This document shows, piece by piece, positions 4,671-6,523 of a stretch of DNA of 6,523 nucleotides. The notes beneath the pieces were generated by a model that saw only the letters and a program-made list of their open reading frames with translations, searched no databases and had not been told where the DNA came from. Origin of the DNA: Betaproteobacteria bacterium. Lineage in GTDB: Bacteria; Pseudomonadota; Gammaproteobacteria; Burkholderiales; UBA9220. The stretch lies in NCBI GenBank assembly GCA_003519965.1, contig DOVS01000271.1, positions 1 to 6,523 of the forward strand, in the 5' to 3' direction. How positions within the stretch are numbered: the first letter of the stretch is position 1; each line of letters begins with the position of its first letter. The position numbers were made by a program, and so were the translations under genes.

Positions 4671-5495
4671 ATGGTGAATGCGTGGGTTTCTTGGTATTAC
4701 GGTGACTATATGCGGGATACCGGCCATCTTTCCTTAGTCGAAGACGGCGCTTACCGCCGCTTGCTCGATCATTACTATGCAACGCGTAAACCGTTGCCTG
4801 CTATTGCGGAGCAATTGCAGCGAATTTGCAGAGCGGTTGCGGACGAAGAGAAGGAGGCGGTGCTGACCATTATTCAGCAATTTTTCATTTTGGAGGGTGA
4901 TGGTTATCACAACAGGCGCGCGGATGAAGAAATTGCTAAAGCCCTGGATATAAGCGGGAAACGCCGCGCTGCGGCAAAGAAACGCCATACATTGGCATCG
5001 GTGCAACCGCCCGTCAATACGCCAGCCATTGCCATTGCAATTGCATCGACAACCACAGCCACATCTTCCATTCCCCATCCATCCATCGCGGTGGGAGAAA
5101 ACGAACGCGCCGTGTCTCCATCCATTCCACAAGCGCCTGCCGAGTGGGAGGCGTTTTTCATTCATCGTGGATTTCCGTCTCACAAGGTGCGAGGCAATAT
5201 CAAATTGACCGGATTGTTTCGGCAATGGATCGCGCACAAGTTATCGATGGATTTAGTAGGGCACGCGTGCGACACCGCTGATGCGAAACGAGGTTCACCA
5301 CCGGCAAATCCTGTGTATTACGGCGGGTTTGTGGAGGAATTGGCGGCGCACGGCAAAGCGCGGCGCATTGATCCGCAGCGGCAACAAGGGACGCCTGTGC
5401 AGAAACGATTAGCTAAGGCGGCGCCCCGGTTTAATCATGGACATTTTGAAAAACAAGATTATTACGCAGGCGTTGCTTCCGATGGACGTTTTTAA
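4671..5495 (+). CDS. DUF1376-type phage replication protein (helicase-loading initiator analogue)
   Basis: The 274-residue product starts with the DUF1376 pattern WVSWYYGDYMRDTGHLSLVE (5-24), then DGAYRRLLDHYYATRKPLP and, at about 80-90, YHNRRADEEIAKA. A low-complexity Ala/Pro/Ser/Thr linker spans about 107-157. The C-terminal part (EWEAFFIHRGFPSHKVRG, LFRQWIAHKL, then NPVYYGGFVEEL) resembles the helical end of O- and DnaT-like phage replication proteins. Its placement directly before a DnaC-like loader matches the O/P arrangement of lambdoid phages, so it likely recognises the phage origin and brings in the loader. The ATG at 4671 is preferred because AGAGG lies 4-5 nt upstream and the domain starts right there; the frame is open to ATG 4563, but that extension of 36 residues looks non-coding. 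The stop is 16 bp before the next start. Confidence 0.85.
   Translation: MVNAWVSWYYGDYMRDTGHLSLVEDGAYRRLLDHYYATRKPLPAIAEQLQRICRAVADEEKEAVLTIIQQFFILEGDGYHNRRADEEIAKALDISGKRRAAAKKRHTLASVQPPVNTPAIAIAIASTTTATSSIPHPSIAVGENERAVSPSIPQAPAEWEAFFIHRGFPSHKVRGNIKLTGLFRQWIAHKLSMDLVGHACDTADAKRGSPPANPVYYGGFVEELAAHGKARRIDPQRQQGTPVQKRLAKAAPRFNHGHFEKQDYYAGVASDGRF
5028..5045 (+). repeat. three tandem ATTGCM hexamers inside the replication gene
   Basis: ATTGCC, ATTGCA and ATTGCA follow one another and encode AIAIAI in the linker; the last two form the palindrome TGCAATTGCA (5036-5045). Further short repeats (TCCATTCC, CCATCCATCC) follow at about 5066-5130. Lambda keeps its origin in the linker of gene O, so this is a place to look for the phage origin, but the repeats are shorter than typical iterons. 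Confidence 0.25.
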
Positions 5496-5511
5496 TCCGT
5501 TGGAGGTGAAA

Positions 5512-6285
5512 GTGCAAACCTGCGCCAAGCATGGAGTTTACACCGCGCAGCGCTTTCATTGGGGGTGGTCGGCGTGCGCGCAGTGCCGGGATGAGCGGCA
5601 TCGGGATGAGTGCGCCAGGCAGCAGAGGAAACGCCTGGCCCAACAGCGTGAAGCCATGATTTTGCGGCTTTTTGGGCGTGCGGGCATTCCTCGGCGGTTT
5701 CATGGCCGAACTCTCGGTAATTTTGCCGTGGAACAGGAGGGTCAAGAGCGAGTGCTAGCGGTGGCGGCCGATTATGTCGCGCATTTCCCCCACCGGCTGC
5801 GGGAGGGAACGTCGTTGATTTTTTGCGGCGCCGCGGGCACCGGCAAGACGCATTTGGCGACGGGGATCGCCAACGCCGTGATGCAGCAGGGCTATAGCGC
5901 TGTATTTACTTCGGTAATGGCGGCGGTGCGTTGTGTCAAGGAGACCTATTCCCGTTATAGCGAGCGTACCGAGCGGGAAGTCATCGAGCATTTCGTTAAT
6001 CCGGATTTACTCATTCTCGATGAGGTCGGGGTTCAGTTTGGTTCGGATACTGAAAAACTTATTTTGTTCGAGATGATTAATCGCCGCTACGAGGATATTC
6101 GTCCCACGCTCGTTATTAGCAATCTGGCGAAGGAGGCGTTAACCGAGGCGCTCGGCGAGCGGGCGTTCGACCGTTTGCGGGAGAACGGCGGGCGGTTGCT
6201 GGTTTTCGACTGGGAAAGTTACCGCAAGCGGATTAAGCCGGATGCATGCGATGAATCGGCTAAAGGTCCGCCGGATGCTGTTTAG
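5512..6285 (+). CDS. DnaC-like AAA+ helicase loader of the prophage
   Basis: From GTG 5512 the product is 257 residues, the usual size for DnaC-type loaders. It has an N-terminal CxxH/CxxC zinc-binding motif (C4, H7, C22, C25). The AAA+ core carries Walker A GAAGTGKTH (106-114), Walker B LLILDE (166-171), a sensor-1 Asn in VISN (N204) and the arginine-finger-like RAFDRLRE (217-224). It should load the replicative helicase DnaB onto the origin marked by the preceding protein. GTG 5512 is chosen because GGAGG stands 5 nt before it and it follows the upstream stop closely. The frame is open to ATG 5437, which would add 25 residues and overlap the upstream gene by 59 bp without a good ribosome site. 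The intact motifs suggest it is functional. IstB-type transposition ATPases share the fold, but the zinc motif and neighbours favour a phage loader. Confidence 0.9.
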   Translation: MQTCAKHGVYTAQRFHWGWSACAQCRDERHRDECARQQRKRLAQQREAMILRLFGRAGIPRRFHGRTLGNFAVEQEGQERVLAVAADYVAHFPHRLREGTSLIFCGAAGTGKTHLATGIANAVMQQGYSAVFTSVMAAVRCVKETYSRYSERTEREVIEHFVNPDLLILDEVGVQFGSDTEKLILFEMINRRYEDIRPTLVISNLAKEALTEALGERAFDRLRENGGRLLVFDWESYRKRIKPDACDESAKGPPDAV

Positions 6286-6298
6286 CGGGGTGTATCTG

Positions 6299-6511
6299 AT
6301 GGACGCATTGTGTTTGCCGAGAGGGATTCGGATAGGTTGGATGCGGGTACAGCGGCGTGGAAACAGGCGTGAGCGTTTTAATTCCATGCGCGGTCAATCG
6401 CTAGGCCCCGAGCGGGAAGTCATTGCTGGCGCGGGTGCGGTAGCCGTTCTGCGTGGTTTATTCGGCGGTTTCCCGAGACTATTTCCCACAAGGTGGGTCT
6501 GGGCGATCTGA
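6299..6511 (+). CDS. doubtful small ORF after the helicase loader
   Basis: ATG 6299 with GGGG 8 nt upstream begins a 70-residue Arg- and Gly-rich product (MDALCLPRGIRIGW at the start, AVAVLRGLFGGF near the end) that I do not recognise. The other plus frames are also partly open: one in frame with the loader reads GRIVFAERDSDRLDAGTAAW and stops at 6372, another is open from about 6375 to the window edge and ends with FIRRFPETISHKVGLGDLRG. The real downstream gene therefore cannot be decided; it may begin here or continue past the edge. Confidence 0.25.
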   Translation: MDALCLPRGIRIGWMRVQRRGNRRERFNSMRGQSLGPEREVIAGAGAVAVLRGLFGGFPRLFPTRWVWAI

Positions 6512-6523
6512 GGGGCAGGCGCA

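Noticed and set aside
4734..5237. Minus-strand 167-codon ORF within the replication gene
   Set aside because: It is antisense to a clear DUF1376 domain and has no ribosome site or recognisable fold.

Overview
The window looks like a piece of a proteobacterial chromosome (Pseudomonadota, probably beta- or gamma-class). The evidence is moderate G+C, Shine-Dalgarno-led genes, a c-type cytochrome next to periplasmic thiol-redox genes, and a lambdoid-type prophage early module of the kind common in that phylum. The species cannot be named from sequence alone. Two functional blocks meet near position 3200-3470.

Block 1 (1-3183) is a host periplasmic redox cluster. It starts with the tail of an unidentified gene (1-60) and a membrane-anchored monohaem cytochrome c (184-765, +). 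Convergent to it on the minus strand is a pair made of an exported protein of unknown function (1478-2122) and a TlpA-like thioredoxin with a WCPPC site (958-1530); the two overlap by 53 bp. They are read from a candidate sigma70 promoter near 2315-2278 that sits on a perfect 7+7 inverted repeat. Divergently, on the plus strand, is a CcdA/DsbD-type transmembrane thiol transporter (2529-3183). This gene is broken: the start and the body are in different frames, the first part looks shortened, and an in-frame TGA at 2758-2760 stands where a Trp codon is expected. CcdA proteins normally pass electrons to TlpA-like thioredoxins, so the cluster has an intact thioredoxin but a damaged local electron supplier. 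The roughly 400-bp divergent region (2123-2528) holds four separate inverted repeats and a chain of tiny overlapping ORFs.

Block 2 (about 3473-6523) is a prophage immunity and replication module. It has a LexA/CI-type self-cleaving repressor (3473-4195, -) and an A+T-rich divergent control region with recurring CTATT/AATAG half-sites and a good rightward promoter (4237-4265). A long leader without a clear Cro follows (about 4272-4670). Next come a DUF1376-type replication protein (4671-5495) and a DnaC-type helicase loader (best start GTG 5512, to 6285). A doubtful small ORF runs towards the right edge. No integrase, att site or structural phage gene is visible, so the left junction (3184-3472) is undefined and the prophage may be incomplete or may carry its integration genes at the far end.

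No clearly new system is present. The most notable items are the multiply damaged ccdA beside an intact tlpA, the layered inverted repeats between them, and the Cro-less early leader of the prophage.
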